DNA of 64,000 nucleotides from Rothia amarae (GTDB lineage: Bacteria; Actinomycetota; Actinomycetes; Actinomycetales; Micrococcaceae), in the NCBI RefSeq assembly GCF_014705945.2, contig NZ_CP061538.1, forward strand, positions 1,054,001 to 1,118,000, read 5' to 3'. A program made the position numbers and the translations under genes. The notes beneath the pieces were generated by a model. That model was not told where the DNA came from and ran no database searches. It saw only the letters and a program-made list of their open reading frames with translations. The first letter of the stretch is position 1. Each line of letters starts with the position of its first letter. This document shows, in pieces, positions 24,867 to 35,300 of this stretch.

Positions 24867-26999
24867 TTACTTATTCTTAGTCAGGTACACCTGAACTACG
24901 GACGGGCGAGGCTGAGCTACGGTACCGTGCGCCTTAGCCACTGCCGAGGGGCGCGAACCAACGCTGGAGTTAGCGTAGTCGGGAAAGTACGAGCGAGGCT
25001 CTTCGAAGCTACCGTCTTCACCTGGGTGCTGTACCGCTACATAAACCATATTTTCCTGATCGTGAATCACAGGACCACAGGTTTCAGCGTCTTGGGGAAC
25101 CGCAAGGAACTGCTCCACATGCCCTCGTTCTGCTCCTTCAAGACCCACACGGAACAGGCCATCGTTGAACTGGATGGTGCCGGGCTGACCATCGGTGGAG
25201 ATCCATAGATTACCCTGAGAATCGAAAGCCACGTTATCGGGGCAGGAAATAGGCGAAACCTCGGTGGGATCGAAACCTGCGAAGTAGGTTGCCTCATTCA
25301 CTGCAGGGTCGCCGCAGACGAGCAGAAGATCCCAGGTGAAGGTCTTGGAACTGACGCGGTTGCGGTCCTCGGTAATTTCGATGATGTGACCGTCACGGTT
25401 GTTGTTGCGAGGGTTGGGCTCGGTAGCAGATTCTAGCTGCTTGCCGTCCTTGACAGTACCGCGGTCGGTGTTATTAGTGAGAGCCGCGTAAATCTTACCG
25501 GTGAAGGGTGAGGGCTCGACGTCCTCGGGGCGGTCCATCTTGGTGGGGTTCATCTTATCCGCTGCAATACGGGTGTATACCAAAACTTCGTCAATGCTCA
25601 TACCGGGCACAAGGGACTTGTTGCCGTCGGTGAGCTGAATCCACTGACCGGTACCATCAAAAGCGCCATCGGAAGGCAACTTGCCGGAACCATCGATTTC
25701 GGCAGCGGGGGAATCCCCGGTGAAGCGTGCAACGTAGAGAGAACCATTCTCCAACAGACGCATGTTGTGCTTGCGGTTGCCCTCGATGTAGCGGTCACGA
25801 GCTACGAACTTGTACATGTATTCAAAACGAGTGTCATCGCCCATGTATGCGGCTACTTCGCCGGTCTTGGGATCAACATGGATGTTCGCGCCCTCGTGCT
25901 TGAAACGGCCCAAAGCGGTGTGCTTACGTGGGGGAGCGGTAGGATCTTCGGGATCCAGCTCGACGATGTAACCGAAACGGTTGGATTCGTTTTCATAACC
26001 GGGGTTGTTAGCGTTCCAGCGAGGCTCGACGTCCTCCCAGCCGTGTACTGAAGGCTTGTTCTTGATGGTGTAGCGCTTGAACTCTGCGGTATCTTTGCCC
26101 ACAAAGTAGGAGTCAAAGTTTTCCTCACCGGAAAGAACGGTGCCCCAGGGGGTCAACCCGCCGGAGCAGTTGTTGTTGGTACCTAAGACGACGGAGCCGG
26201 TGGGATCTGCTGCAGTCTTGAGCAACTTGGAACCGCGTGCGGGACCGGTAATGGAGAAGGGTGTTGAAGTGGTAATACGGCGGTTACGCTTGCCACCGAC
26301 GATGTACTCCCACGGGGAACCTACAGCCTTACGCTTGAGTTCAACGACACTCAAGCCCTGAGCCGCCATGGCAACGCGGCGGAGTTCGCCCTTGTCTGCA
26401 GCCCAGTCCTTTTCAGAGAACATAAGGTTCTCATTGACGTATTCGTGGTTGCACACCAGAACGCCACGCTTGGGGTTATTGGGGTTGGGGATAATAGTGA
26501 GGTAATCGTTGTTGTAACCGAACTGAAGCGCCTGTGCTTCAGCAGTCTGATGATCGATATCGAACTGGGGAGAGTTCTTGAAGAGGGGGTCACCCCAGCG
26601 AATGATGGGTGCCCACTCAAATCCTTCGGGCACGGTGAGGTCATCGACGTCGGCAGGAACCGGCGCAATGGGGTTAAAAGAGAATGAGCTCTGTGCTTTC
26701 TTAGCGTGTCCGAGAGCCTTACCCTGAGCCTGAATGGGTAGAGCTTGTGCGGAGGGAGCATTCGAAGCTGCCGCACCAACGACGACGGCTGCTCCAGCCA
26801 AACCGAGAGCCGAGCGTCGGGAAATCGCAGCTTCAACAATATCTTTGAAGTAGTGGTTATCTGAGCAGTTTGCGTCTGGTTCGAGGCAGGCGTTATTGCA
26901 CTTGAGTGCACAGGTAACTGCCGAACGCTTACCCTTGACGTGGCTCCACATGGGGAGGTAGCGGCGGGTAGGTGTAGTCAGAGGAGTCTTTTCAGTCAT
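24867..26999 (-). CDS. phoX: PhoX-family alkaline phosphatase (DUF839), Tat-exported
   Basis: 710 residues from the ATG at 26999, which has AAAGGATG upstream; an in-frame start at 27053 would add 18 residues. The protein has the actinobacterial PhoX N-terminus with spaced cysteines (about residues 28-45), then an internal twin-arginine motif SRRSALGLAG (about 60-69) and a hydrophobic stretch, indicating Tat export of a folded metalloenzyme. The body is the DUF839 beta-propeller with repeated acidic metal-binding patches. PhoX enzymes hydrolyse phosphate monoesters using Ca and Fe. It is a single gene with its own terminator. Confidence 0.88.
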   Translation of the reverse strand: MTEKTPLTTPTRRYLPMWSHVKGKRSAVTCALKCNNACLEPDANCSDNHYFKDIVEAAISRRSALGLAGAAVVVGAAASNAPSAQALPIQAQGKALGHAKKAQSSFSFNPIAPVPADVDDLTVPEGFEWAPIIRWGDPLFKNSPQFDIDHQTAEAQALQFGYNNDYLTIIPNPNNPKRGVLVCNHEYVNENLMFSEKDWAADKGELRRVAMAAQGLSVVELKRKAVGSPWEYIVGGKRNRRITTSTPFSITGPARGSKLLKTAADPTGSVVLGTNNNCSGGLTPWGTVLSGEENFDSYFVGKDTAEFKRYTIKNKPSVHGWEDVEPRWNANNPGYENESNRFGYIVELDPEDPTAPPRKHTALGRFKHEGANIHVDPKTGEVAAYMGDDTRFEYMYKFVARDRYIEGNRKHNMRLLENGSLYVARFTGDSPAAEIDGSGKLPSDGAFDGTGQWIQLTDGNKSLVPGMSIDEVLVYTRIAADKMNPTKMDRPEDVEPSPFTGKIYAALTNNTDRGTVKDGKQLESATEPNPRNNNRDGHIIEITEDRNRVSSKTFTWDLLLVCGDPAVNEATYFAGFDPTEVSPISCPDNVAFDSQGNLWISTDGQPGTIQFNDGLFRVGLEGAERGHVEQFLAVPQDAETCGPVIHDQENMVYVAVQHPGEDGSFEEPRSYFPDYANSSVGSRPSAVAKAHGTVAQPRPSVVQVYLTKNK

Positions 27000-27108
27000 G
27001 AGAGCATCCTTTTCGCAAAGAAGTTGAGGTGGGAATTCCTGTGTGGGACCCACAAGAATGGGCTTCTATTAACCTCTCAGAAACAAGTAAAAGGAACAGC
27101 TGAGAAGG

Positions 27109-27124
27109 GTAAACAGAAGTTTAC
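27109..27124. promoter_or_regulatory. inverted repeat upstream of phoX
   Basis: GTAAAC-AGAA-GTTTAC lies 110 bases before the phoX start in the phoX/oleD spacer. It could be an operator. It does not resemble a clear PHO box, so phosphate control is not shown. Confidence 0.3.
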
Positions 27125-27200
27125 TTTTGCACAAAAAGAATCTAAGTTCTGAATAAACAACTACCCGCCGGTAGGTTACAAACCGCTAAATGGGGGACGG

Positions 27201-28295
27201 CTAGGATTTGTACCGATTACCGTAATATTCTCCGAGCCGGGCATAACCTTCCTCAATGGAAACAGCCGGTGACCAGTCTAAAAGCTCACGAGTTTGTTTT
27301 TGATCGAACCAGTGAGAGGTAGAGAGTTGCTCTGCGAGAAACTTCGTCATCGGCGGTTCATCTTTCCCGGGGCGCACAGACCATACCTTTTCGATAACGG
27401 CGCCGGCAGCACGGGCTACAGAGGCAGGTACCGAACGCGAGGGCGCAGGAATACCGACTGCTTCACACATGCCACCGAGTAACTCAGCGACCTCCCGCGG
27501 TTGACCGTTCGTGACGACCAAGGGGGTTCCATGAATGTTTTCCAGGCGCTGATAACCTGCCACAATGGCATCGACCGCATTATCGATATAGGTGGTATCA
27601 ATGAGGGCGGTACCGTTATTGAGTAACGGCAAAGTACCCCGCGCCGAACGGTCCAATACTCGTTCAACCAACTGTGTATCACCGGGACCCCACACAATAT
27701 GGGGGCGAAGAACGCCGACCCAAAAGTCATCACTATCTGATTCCAATGCGAGGTTCTCCGCCAGAGCTTTGGACCGTGCATAGTGTCCGCGTGCCAATTC
27801 GGGCGTAGCGGGGCCATTACCCTCGCCCATAAAAGCTGTACCCGTATGAGCTACCGAAGGAGAAGAAATGAACAAGAAACGAGAAATACCCGCCTCTTTT
27901 GCCATTTCTAGAACCACCCGTGTACCGCGCACATTGGTTTCAACGAATTCATCCCACTGCCCGGCAAAGGATACCTTTGCCGCCAAATGAATGACGCCGT
28001 GAGCGCCTTCGAGCCCCTCTTGTACCGCCTTCATATCGGTGACGGCGCCGCGAACCTGCCGGAAACGCTCGCGCACTGATTCTGGTAGCAGCTCGCCCAC
28101 GCCGGAATCGGAACGCTGAAAAACAGTGACGTCAAAACCTTGGCGCAATAGTTCTAGGGAGACTTCCCGCCCCAACATGCCAGAGGCGCCTGTCACAAAA
28201 ACACGTTCATCTCGGCGAGGGGCGAAGTCTTCTTCGGCCACAGGGCGCTGGGAAAAAGCACCGGTAACTTCAATTACTTCAACGGCTGAGGTCAT
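27201..28295 (-). CDS. oleD: 2-alkyl-3-oxoalkanoate reductase OleD (olefin biosynthesis)
   Basis: 364 residues of the short-chain dehydrogenase/3-beta-HSD type: NAD(P)-binding VTGASGMLG (34-42) and catalytic Tyr172/Lys176 in YARSK. In the Ole pathway OleD reduces the beta-ketoacid made by OleA to a beta-hydroxyacid. The ATG at 28295 overlaps the oleBC stop as ATGA; an earlier in-frame start at 28340 would overlap oleBC by 49 bases. Family alone would allow other sterol-like reductases; the neighbours oleBC and oleA decide the call. It is the last gene of the operon. Confidence 0.88.
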   Translation of the reverse strand: MTSAVEVIEVTGAFSQRPVAEEDFAPRRDERVFVTGASGMLGREVSLELLRQGFDVTVFQRSDSGVGELLPESVRERFRQVRGAVTDMKAVQEGLEGAHGVIHLAAKVSFAGQWDEFVETNVRGTRVVLEMAKEAGISRFLFISSPSVAHTGTAFMGEGNGPATPELARGHYARSKALAENLALESDSDDFWVGVLRPHIVWGPGDTQLVERVLDRSARGTLPLLNNGTALIDTTYIDNAVDAIVAGYQRLENIHGTPLVVTNGQPREVAELLGGMCEAVGIPAPSRSVPASVARAAGAVIEKVWSVRPGKDEPPMTKFLAEQLSTSHWFDQKQTRELLDWSPAVSIEEGYARLGEYYGNRYKS

Positions 28296-30976
28296 TTTTT
28301 CAACTTTGCTTTCTGACCGCTGAGCAGCTTTTGCGCCCAACGAGCCAACAGAGGTCGATCAATTTTAGAGTTATGGCGAATGTCGGTGGGGTGCTCTCGC
28401 ACCTGCAAAACAGCGGAAACTTCGATTCCCGTATCTTGCAGAACGCGCTGACGTACCTGAGCTGTGAGCGCTGAGTTTGCCCGTCCGTCCTGAGGCGCGC
28501 GGGGGTCAGTCTCGACAATCACCACCGGGGTAGCAGAGCCAGCAGGGCCAACCGCAACTGCTGCCGCGCGTCGAACAACCGGCACTTCCTCAGCAGCTTG
28601 TTCCATGGCAACCGGGGTCAGTACTCCCTGCGAGGTATTGAGCACATGAGCCAGGCGACCCTCTACCCAGAGGCGACCGGCTTCGTCAAAGTGCCCAACG
28701 TCGCCGGTATGGTGCCATCCGGGTGTAGCGGTTGAGAGCCGTTCGGTCACCCACAACGTGTCATAGCGGTCTTTAACATGCGGTGCGCTCACCACAATTT
28801 CACCGGTAATGCCGGGTTCTGTGGTGGTTTCTTCCAGTGGTTCCCCCTCATTATCTAAGGGAGCAATCTGAATTTCTGCACCGTGAACAGCTCGACCGAC
28901 GCAGACGCCGTCGCGAGCACCGGTGAGACCGCGTTCGGTGCCGTCGGCTAGAGCAGATTTGATTTCTTCAAAAGAGATATCGGTGATGGGAAGCGCCTCT
29001 GTCATGCCGTAAGGCGTGTGGATTGAAGCCTGAGGAACGATGGACTGTACCGCTTCAAGGAGCGGAACCGCCAGGGGAGCGCCGGCAGAGAGCAAAAGAT
29101 CCACTGATTTCAGTGCATTTCGCTGATCCTCACTGAGATTGTTGGCGGTTCTCACTACGTTCATCAGCGCTGCTGGGGATGCGAATATAGTGGTGGCGTC
29201 GATGGCTGCAGCAGCTGCCGATAGTGCAGACGCCGTCAGGGTCTTGGGGCGGGTTACATCCATGGTGGGAGTTACCGACGTCGCACCCAAAGCAGGGCCC
29301 AACAACGCAAACGGAGCGAACCCTGCGACCAAACCGGTACCTGCAGAAAGCCCGTAGGTGTGGCGAATGGCATCGCGCATTCCAGAAATTTGACGTTGGG
29401 TGTACACCACTCCCTTAGCGGGCCCGGTGGAGCCGGAGGTGTAGAGAACCGCAGCGTCGTCTTCGGGGGATACGCTATAGGAGGTGTTCTCAGATATATC
29501 GGAAAAATCTGCCACGGACGCGATGACGCCGAGTCCCTTTCTGGCAACTGCCGGCAGGGGATCTGCAGCAATTTTCTGCCCGGGCCATCCCATCGCGCGC
29601 GCAGCAACGAGTGCAGGGCGAATACCCACCAGGAAGTCAGGGCGTGCACCCTTGAGAGCTCGCGTAAGACCCTTGGCACCCAAACCGGTATCAGCTACTA
29701 CAATAACCGCACCAATTTTGAGGCAGGCATAAATCAAAGTGGTGAGTTTCGCACCGGGGGGAACCATGAGATTGACTCGGTCGCCAGCTCGAACGCCGGT
29801 GGCTTCTAAACCATTTGCTACACGGTTAATATCCTGTGCCAGTTCAGCCCAGCTCAAGGTTGAAGCGATTTGAGTTTCATTGCGGGAATCCATATCCACT
29901 ACAGCCAGCGAAGAATCTGAGGCGCGTTGTAACACCTCCGAAATCATGGGCTCAAAGTCAGTGTGGAGTTGTTGTTCTTCTCGCGCTAGTTGATGCGCTT
30001 GGCGTCCGGTGTGGTTCCACAAGAACTGTTCTTCTAACCAGTGGAACAAAGGCGTGGCGATGTCTTCATCTTCTGCTACCAAGTGGGATGCATTCTCATA
30101 CCGGTGAACATCTGCCTGAGGCATACGTTCTTGTAAATCTGCCATATAACGCCGCTGGAAAACGGGATCCTTGGTGCCCCACTGGAAGAACGCCGGCACA
30201 TGCAAATCTCGAATTCCTTCAGCGATTCGCACCATGTCGGTGTAGGAAGCGGTTGCTTCGCCGGCGGGGATATCAGCTACAAAGTTACGGATACCCGCGC
30301 GTAGTTCTGCGGTGCGGTAGGGAGCCGCATACGTCTTATAGACGACAGAATCTAACCCACCGTTTTGCGCCAGGTGGAGTGTGACATCCAAAAATGCGGT
30401 GGACTTTTGCGTACCCCACCCATGAATTGCAGGATTCAGGGCAAGCTGAAGAGCCGCAGGAATTTTTTCTATCTGGTCATGGAAGACGGCGGTGTTAGTC
30501 AACGCGACCGCTTCGACCACATCCCGGTGCTCCAGCGCCCATCCTAAAGAAATAAGGCCACCCCAATCGTGGGCTAGGATGACCACCGGTAAATCGGTGT
30601 TATCCAGCCCGACATGCTGGGTGAAATCTCCTAAATCACGCACGCGATCAGCCAATCGACGAACAGTCCCCGTACGTTCTGAAAAACCCATGTCCAGCTG
30701 GTCTACTGCAATAACTCGCCAAGGGTTCTCAGCATTGATACCTGCGGCAAGCACCGAACGCCATAAATAGGACCAGGTGGGATTACCGTGCACAGCCAGG
30801 ATGATGCCTACAGGTTCTAAGCCTTCTTCGCGGAGCACCTGCTGATTATCCAGGTAGTGCCAGGTACGTGTGTGCCCGGCGTCGACGCCGGCGCTAGAAA
30901 TAACCTGAGCCATGCACGACCAGCGCGGATCAACTCCGGGCCAATTCTGGGGATCTGGGGTGAGCTGTTCAAGCAT
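28292..30976 (-). CDS. oleBC: OleBC fusion: beta-lactone decarboxylase and beta-lactone synthetase
   Basis: 894 residues from the ATG at 30976 (AAGGAG upstream). Residues 1-320 are an alpha/beta hydrolase of haloalkane dehalogenase type, with HGNPTWSYLW (63-72), nucleophile Asp137 in AHDWGG, and probable His298; this is OleB, which decarboxylates the beta-lactone to an alkene. Residues about 335-894 are an AMP-forming ligase with YTSGSTGPAKG (512-522); this is OleC, which makes the beta-lactone from the beta-hydroxyacid. Fused OleBC with separate OleA and OleD is the arrangement known in Micrococcus. The fusion probably channels the lactone. Confidence 0.9.
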   Translation of the reverse strand: MLEQLTPDPQNWPGVDPRWSCMAQVISSAGVDAGHTRTWHYLDNQQVLREEGLEPVGIILAVHGNPTWSYLWRSVLAAGINAENPWRVIAVDQLDMGFSERTGTVRRLADRVRDLGDFTQHVGLDNTDLPVVILAHDWGGLISLGWALEHRDVVEAVALTNTAVFHDQIEKIPAALQLALNPAIHGWGTQKSTAFLDVTLHLAQNGGLDSVVYKTYAAPYRTAELRAGIRNFVADIPAGEATASYTDMVRIAEGIRDLHVPAFFQWGTKDPVFQRRYMADLQERMPQADVHRYENASHLVAEDEDIATPLFHWLEEQFLWNHTGRQAHQLAREEQQLHTDFEPMISEVLQRASDSSLAVVDMDSRNETQIASTLSWAELAQDINRVANGLEATGVRAGDRVNLMVPPGAKLTTLIYACLKIGAVIVVADTGLGAKGLTRALKGARPDFLVGIRPALVAARAMGWPGQKIAADPLPAVARKGLGVIASVADFSDISENTSYSVSPEDDAAVLYTSGSTGPAKGVVYTQRQISGMRDAIRHTYGLSAGTGLVAGFAPFALLGPALGATSVTPTMDVTRPKTLTASALSAAAAAIDATTIFASPAALMNVVRTANNLSEDQRNALKSVDLLLSAGAPLAVPLLEAVQSIVPQASIHTPYGMTEALPITDISFEEIKSALADGTERGLTGARDGVCVGRAVHGAEIQIAPLDNEGEPLEETTTEPGITGEIVVSAPHVKDRYDTLWVTERLSTATPGWHHTGDVGHFDEAGRLWVEGRLAHVLNTSQGVLTPVAMEQAAEEVPVVRRAAAVAVGPAGSATPVVIVETDPRAPQDGRANSALTAQVRQRVLQDTGIEVSAVLQVREHPTDIRHNSKIDRPLLARWAQKLLSGQKAKLKK

Positions 30977-31098
30977 ATGGTTTCTCCTTAGGGGCCTGGC
31001 CATCAAGACCGAAAGTTCACATCTAAAGTATTCAAGCAAAAAGTATTTAAAGAAGTCAGCCCATCTGCGGCGCTAACCGGAGATGGGCAGAAAAGTGT

Positions 31099-32130
31099 TT
31101 ACCAGATGATTTCCATAAGCGCCGTATTCAAGCCTGAACCCACACCCATGCAGAGAATACGATCGCCCTTGGAATATTCCACGGCTTCTTTCGCCAAAGT
31201 CATCGGAAGAGCTGCCGCCGCTACATTGCCCCAGTAAGGAAAGGTCATCGGAATCTTCTTCTCATCAATTCCGACTGCCTCAATAATGGCATTGGTGTGG
31301 GAATTTGAAATCTGATGGGTGACGTAGGAATCCATGGAATTCCAATCCCAGCCCTGCTCGTGGGCTTCTTCCCACGCCTCGGCTACCAAGGTTAGTCCGT
31401 GCTTGAGCAAGCCTGCGGCGTCGGTATTCATACCCTGATCTGCCTCGCCACCAATGCACAAGTATCGGTGTTCAGTGCCCGCGCGAGAAACCGATCCTAG
31501 AATCTTATGCCCCTCAGGATGGCGATCAGAACGCCCCAACACAGCAGCAGCTGCACCAGAACCTAACGTCAAAGTAGCGAACTGGGCGAGGACTTCATCG
31601 CGAGTGGTGGTGGGCTGATCCAAGATACGCAGTGCTGTTCGGTGCCAGGGGGAAGGATCCTCACCAGCAACGATCAACGCATAGTCAATAGCGCCGGCAT
31701 CAATCATCGACGACGCCACGGTCATAGCATTTACAAAGCCCAGGCATGCATTGGTGATATCAAATTCAAGGACGTGGCGCGGCAAATCCAACCGGTCGTG
31801 GATGCCCACAGCCACAGCAGGCTCAAAATTATCGCGTGTTACCGACGCATTAATCATCAGACCAATCTGATCTTTAGAAACCCCGGCAGCGGCAATCGCT
31901 TTCTCAGCAGCCGCCACAGCGCCGTCCTCGAAAGTCATAGAATCTCCCCATGAACGGCGCTCGGAAATTCCCGCCAATCGTTCCAGCAGACCCTTAGGCA
32001 TTCTCAGCCGCTTATAGGTGCTCGCCAGCTTCTCATCAAAGTAAGAAGACGTCACGGTGTCAGGCGGCAACTCCAACTCAATCGAAAGAAGCGAAGCGTT
32101 GGAGTGGCGAATATCAGAATTAGCAGTCAA
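31099..32130 (-). CDS. oleA: OleA, acyl-CoA condensing thiolase
   Basis: A 343-residue thiolase-fold (FabH-like) enzyme with catalytic Cys129 in FDITNACLGF, a histidine in YVTHQIS and an asparagine in YWGNVAAAALP. OleA condenses two fatty acyl-CoAs head-to-head to a 2-alkyl-3-ketoacid, the first step of long-chain olefin synthesis. The start is TTG 32130, without a clear ribosome binding site, so it is tentative. It is 122 bases before oleBC and is the first gene of the minus-strand cluster. Its resemblance to FabH (this window has a separate fabH at 56631) is expected; the neighbours favour OleA. Confidence 0.87.
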   Translation of the reverse strand: MTANSDIRHSNASLLSIELELPPDTVTSSYFDEKLASTYKRLRMPKGLLERLAGISERRSWGDSMTFEDGAVAAAEKAIAAAGVSKDQIGLMINASVTRDNFEPAVAVGIHDRLDLPRHVLEFDITNACLGFVNAMTVASSMIDAGAIDYALIVAGEDPSPWHRTALRILDQPTTTRDEVLAQFATLTLGSGAAAAVLGRSDRHPEGHKILGSVSRAGTEHRYLCIGGEADQGMNTDAAGLLKHGLTLVAEAWEEAHEQGWDWNSMDSYVTHQISNSHTNAIIEAVGIDEKKIPMTFPYWGNVAAAALPMTLAKEAVEYSKGDRILCMGVGSGLNTALMEIIW

Positions 32131-32205
32131 GGAAGTCTAGCTTTCGGTAGGAATCGTGAGCTCACTGAAGAGAATTGCGCGGGCGTCAGAACTCTCCTGA
32201 ATGAA

Positions 32206-32223
32206 ATAAGTCTAATTACTTAT
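32206..32223. promoter_or_regulatory. inverted repeat in the oleA/smc spacer
   Basis: ATAAGT-CTAATT-ACTTAT lies 76 bases upstream of oleA in an AT-rich 227-base divergent spacer. A regulator site or part of the oleA promoter region is possible; no binding protein is suggested by the sequence. Confidence 0.3.
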
Positions 32224-32357
32224 AATAATCCTCTCTGCTGAATCTTGGATGATTTCACTTTTGGGGCAATCTCACATGCAAAAGATGGCATAAAATGTAG
32301 AGCTCTGCGCCGAATAGTTAAGAGAGCGCAAGAATTGAACCGTGCGGAAGGACTTTT

Positions 32358-35300
32358 GTGCATATCAAATCGCTGACTCTTCGAGGGTTCAAATCATTCG
32401 CCTCTGCCACTGAATGTTCTTTCTCACCCGCCATCAACGTGATAGTTGGCCCAAATGGGTCGGGTAAATCAAACATTGTGGACGCGCTCGCCTGGGTCAT
32501 GGGCCAACAAGGGGCGAAGTCTTTACGCGGTGAAAAAATGCAGGACGTCGTATTTGCAGGAACCAGCACCCATGCTGCACTGGGTCGGGCGAAAGTTACG
32601 CTGACCCTTGATAATTCCGAGGGTTTATTGGGGATTCCCTCCGAAGAAGTCACGATTGAACGCACCATGTTTCGCAGCGGGGGATCGGAGTACGCCCTCA
32701 ACGGACAAGCGGTTCGGCTCAGTGACATTCAAGATTTACTGGCAGATGCTGGGGTAGCCCAAGAGGATCATGCTCTGGTGAGGCAGGGACGAGTCGATGA
32801 AATCTTGACTGCCAATGCTGAACAGCGCCGCGACATCTTGGAAGAGGCATTCGGTATTCACCGTTTTCGCCAACGCGCTTCGAAAAGTGAGCGCAAACTT
32901 GAATCGATGAAGCAGAATCTGCACCGGTTGGAGGATCTCAACGCGGAGCTTACCTCCCAGCTAGAACCGTTGCGTTTACAGGCCGAGTCGGCTCGAGCCG
33001 CCGGCAGCATCCAACAGCAGATTCACCAGGTGTCGGGGCAGCTCTTCCGGAGAGAAACAAAACAGATGGCTGAACAGATTCGCCACATTCAGCTACGAGT
33101 AGACCAAGCCCAAAAACAAAAAGCCGATGCCGAGAAGCACCAGTTAGCAATCCAGCAGCGCCTCGACCAGCTCATCAACCAGGATCAATCCGTCAGAGAA
33201 GAGCAGGAGCAACTACAGCAACGCGAATACCGTATCCATACCGTGCTGGCGTCGGTTCAAGCATCGCTGACCCTCATTGAGGAAAAACAGCGAGCACTCA
33301 AAACAGAAACTCCTGTGCGAGTGGAAGAAGTCCAGGATGTCATTCAGCAGATAGCTGGGGAAACAGAAGTCATATCTAGCTGGAAAGAAAAAATTTCTAG
33401 CTTAACAGAGCACCAGAAAAACCTCATGACCCGGCGGTCACAACTGGCTGAGCAGCTTCAGCAGATTCGCTCGGAGCAACAACGCCAGCAAGAAATCAGC
33501 GAATTGGCGCGTGAGCAGCGTTCGACACTACTCAGCCAACTTGCTGCCCAGCGCGCCCGTGTGGAAAAGATCGAATCAGATCTCGAAAATTTTGTACAAG
33601 AAGAGCAGGAGGCTCACGAGTACCTGCAAGGAATTCAAGAACGCCTTTCACAGCTGGAGAGCGATCTGACTGAGCAGAGCGCACAACGAGATGAATTACA
33701 ATCTCTTCTGACCAAAAAACAAAAGAAACGACGCTCGCTAGCCCAGGAGATTGAGAATGCCACCCAGACTCTGCACGATGTAGAGAGCCGGGCGGCTGCC
33801 CTGTGCTCCCAACGAGCTATTTTCGAAGAAGCATTAGCTCATCTCGATAGCTCAACCGACGAAGCTGGCAGCCACCAGAGTTCTTCTCCACAATATCTTG
33901 CAGATTCTTTGACCGTAGAGAAAGACTGGCAGCTTGCTGTTTCCGCAGCTCTGCACAATATAACCAGCGCAAAAGTACTCGATCACTCAGCGGATCTTGA
34001 AGTTGCCACCGAAGAGCACTCTCGACCACGCCCCCAGGTATTCCCACCCGTGAACACCTCGGAAAAGAACTTAGCCAGCACCTCGGCTCTACCTCACGGG
34101 GCGGTTCGAGCTGAGAGCGTTATCAAGACCGCCACGGACATCACACAAACCATCGTGCAGCAGGCACTGCGCGACGTCGTCCTACTTGAAAAATTAGATA
34201 ACACTCAGGAACTCCTCGCCCAGTACCCCACGCTCACTTTCTATGACCGGGCAGGAAACGCACTCAATTCCTATGGATATGTGCCCCATCAAGCGTCTCT
34301 TTCCAATCCCCTTGAGCTCACCGCAAAAATAGAGGCTCTCACCGCTCAGATCGAACAAACGCGGGAAGAAAATACCAGCGCCACCCGCACCTTGAAAACG
34401 CTCAGTGCAACCCTGGAAGAGAATAGACAAAGCGAGAAAGAGCTAGCACGAGAAATTGGTGTACTGAGCGCTCAAAGCGCCGATATCGAATCGCAAAAAA
34501 TTGCCGCTCTTACTACTGCGGAGGTAGCACAAAAGAACACAGTGCGGCGCCGCACTCAGATGGCTCAAGCCCGACAGCAACGGGATAAGCTACGGGAACT
34601 CTGGAAGGCCACCGAAGATGCTCTCGACAGGGCAGAAAATCAACCGAACGAAAAGAGCGATCTTTCAGAGCAGGCGAGTGAACTCGAGAAGGATCTCCAA
34701 GAAATAGCCATTGAACTCTCCGTGGCAGATACAGAACTTCACCATGCCCAAGAACGGCGTGAACTTGCCGAGGGGAAACACACTCAGCTCCAAGCGCACC
34801 TCCAGTCCTTAGAGAAAGCTCAGCAACGTGCGCAACAGCTGCACGACGTGGCAACTCGCCACAGCAAAAAACTCAGCCTTCTCACAACCCAGTTTTCCAT
34901 GCTCGCCAGAACGCTAGAAAATGAACTGGCAACTGCTCAGCCCCGCAGGCAGGAACTGGAACAGAAACGTGAATCCTTGCGTATCGAGCGGGGCAACCTG
35001 TCCGAAAACCTTGGCCACAAACAGAAAGCCCTACTGGAAGTTCAGACAGAGGTAGACCGTGCCACCCGGGACCTTCTCAAAGCAGAGCTAACCCAGCAAA
35101 ATCTGCAAGAAAAAATTGAACAGGAATTGAAAATAGATTCCTCACTTCTGAGCGAAAAATTCGACATATCAGAAAAATCTAAAGAAGAACTGTTGCAGAG
35201 CCGCTCTCGCTTGCTAACTCAGCAAGAAAAATTAGGAGTAGTAAACCCCCTGGCAGTAGAAGAATTTGATGCCCTCCAAGAACGCCAAACCTATCTGGAG

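Noticed and set aside
27054-27200. PHO box upstream of phoX
   Set aside because: Looked for direct repeats of the actinobacterial PhoP type; only a GTAAAC/GTTTAC inverted repeat was found, which does not match.
31099-32130. A second fabH for fatty acid initiation
   Set aside because: The gene lies in order with oleBC and oleD, and the window already has a fabH in the fab operon; OleA fits better.
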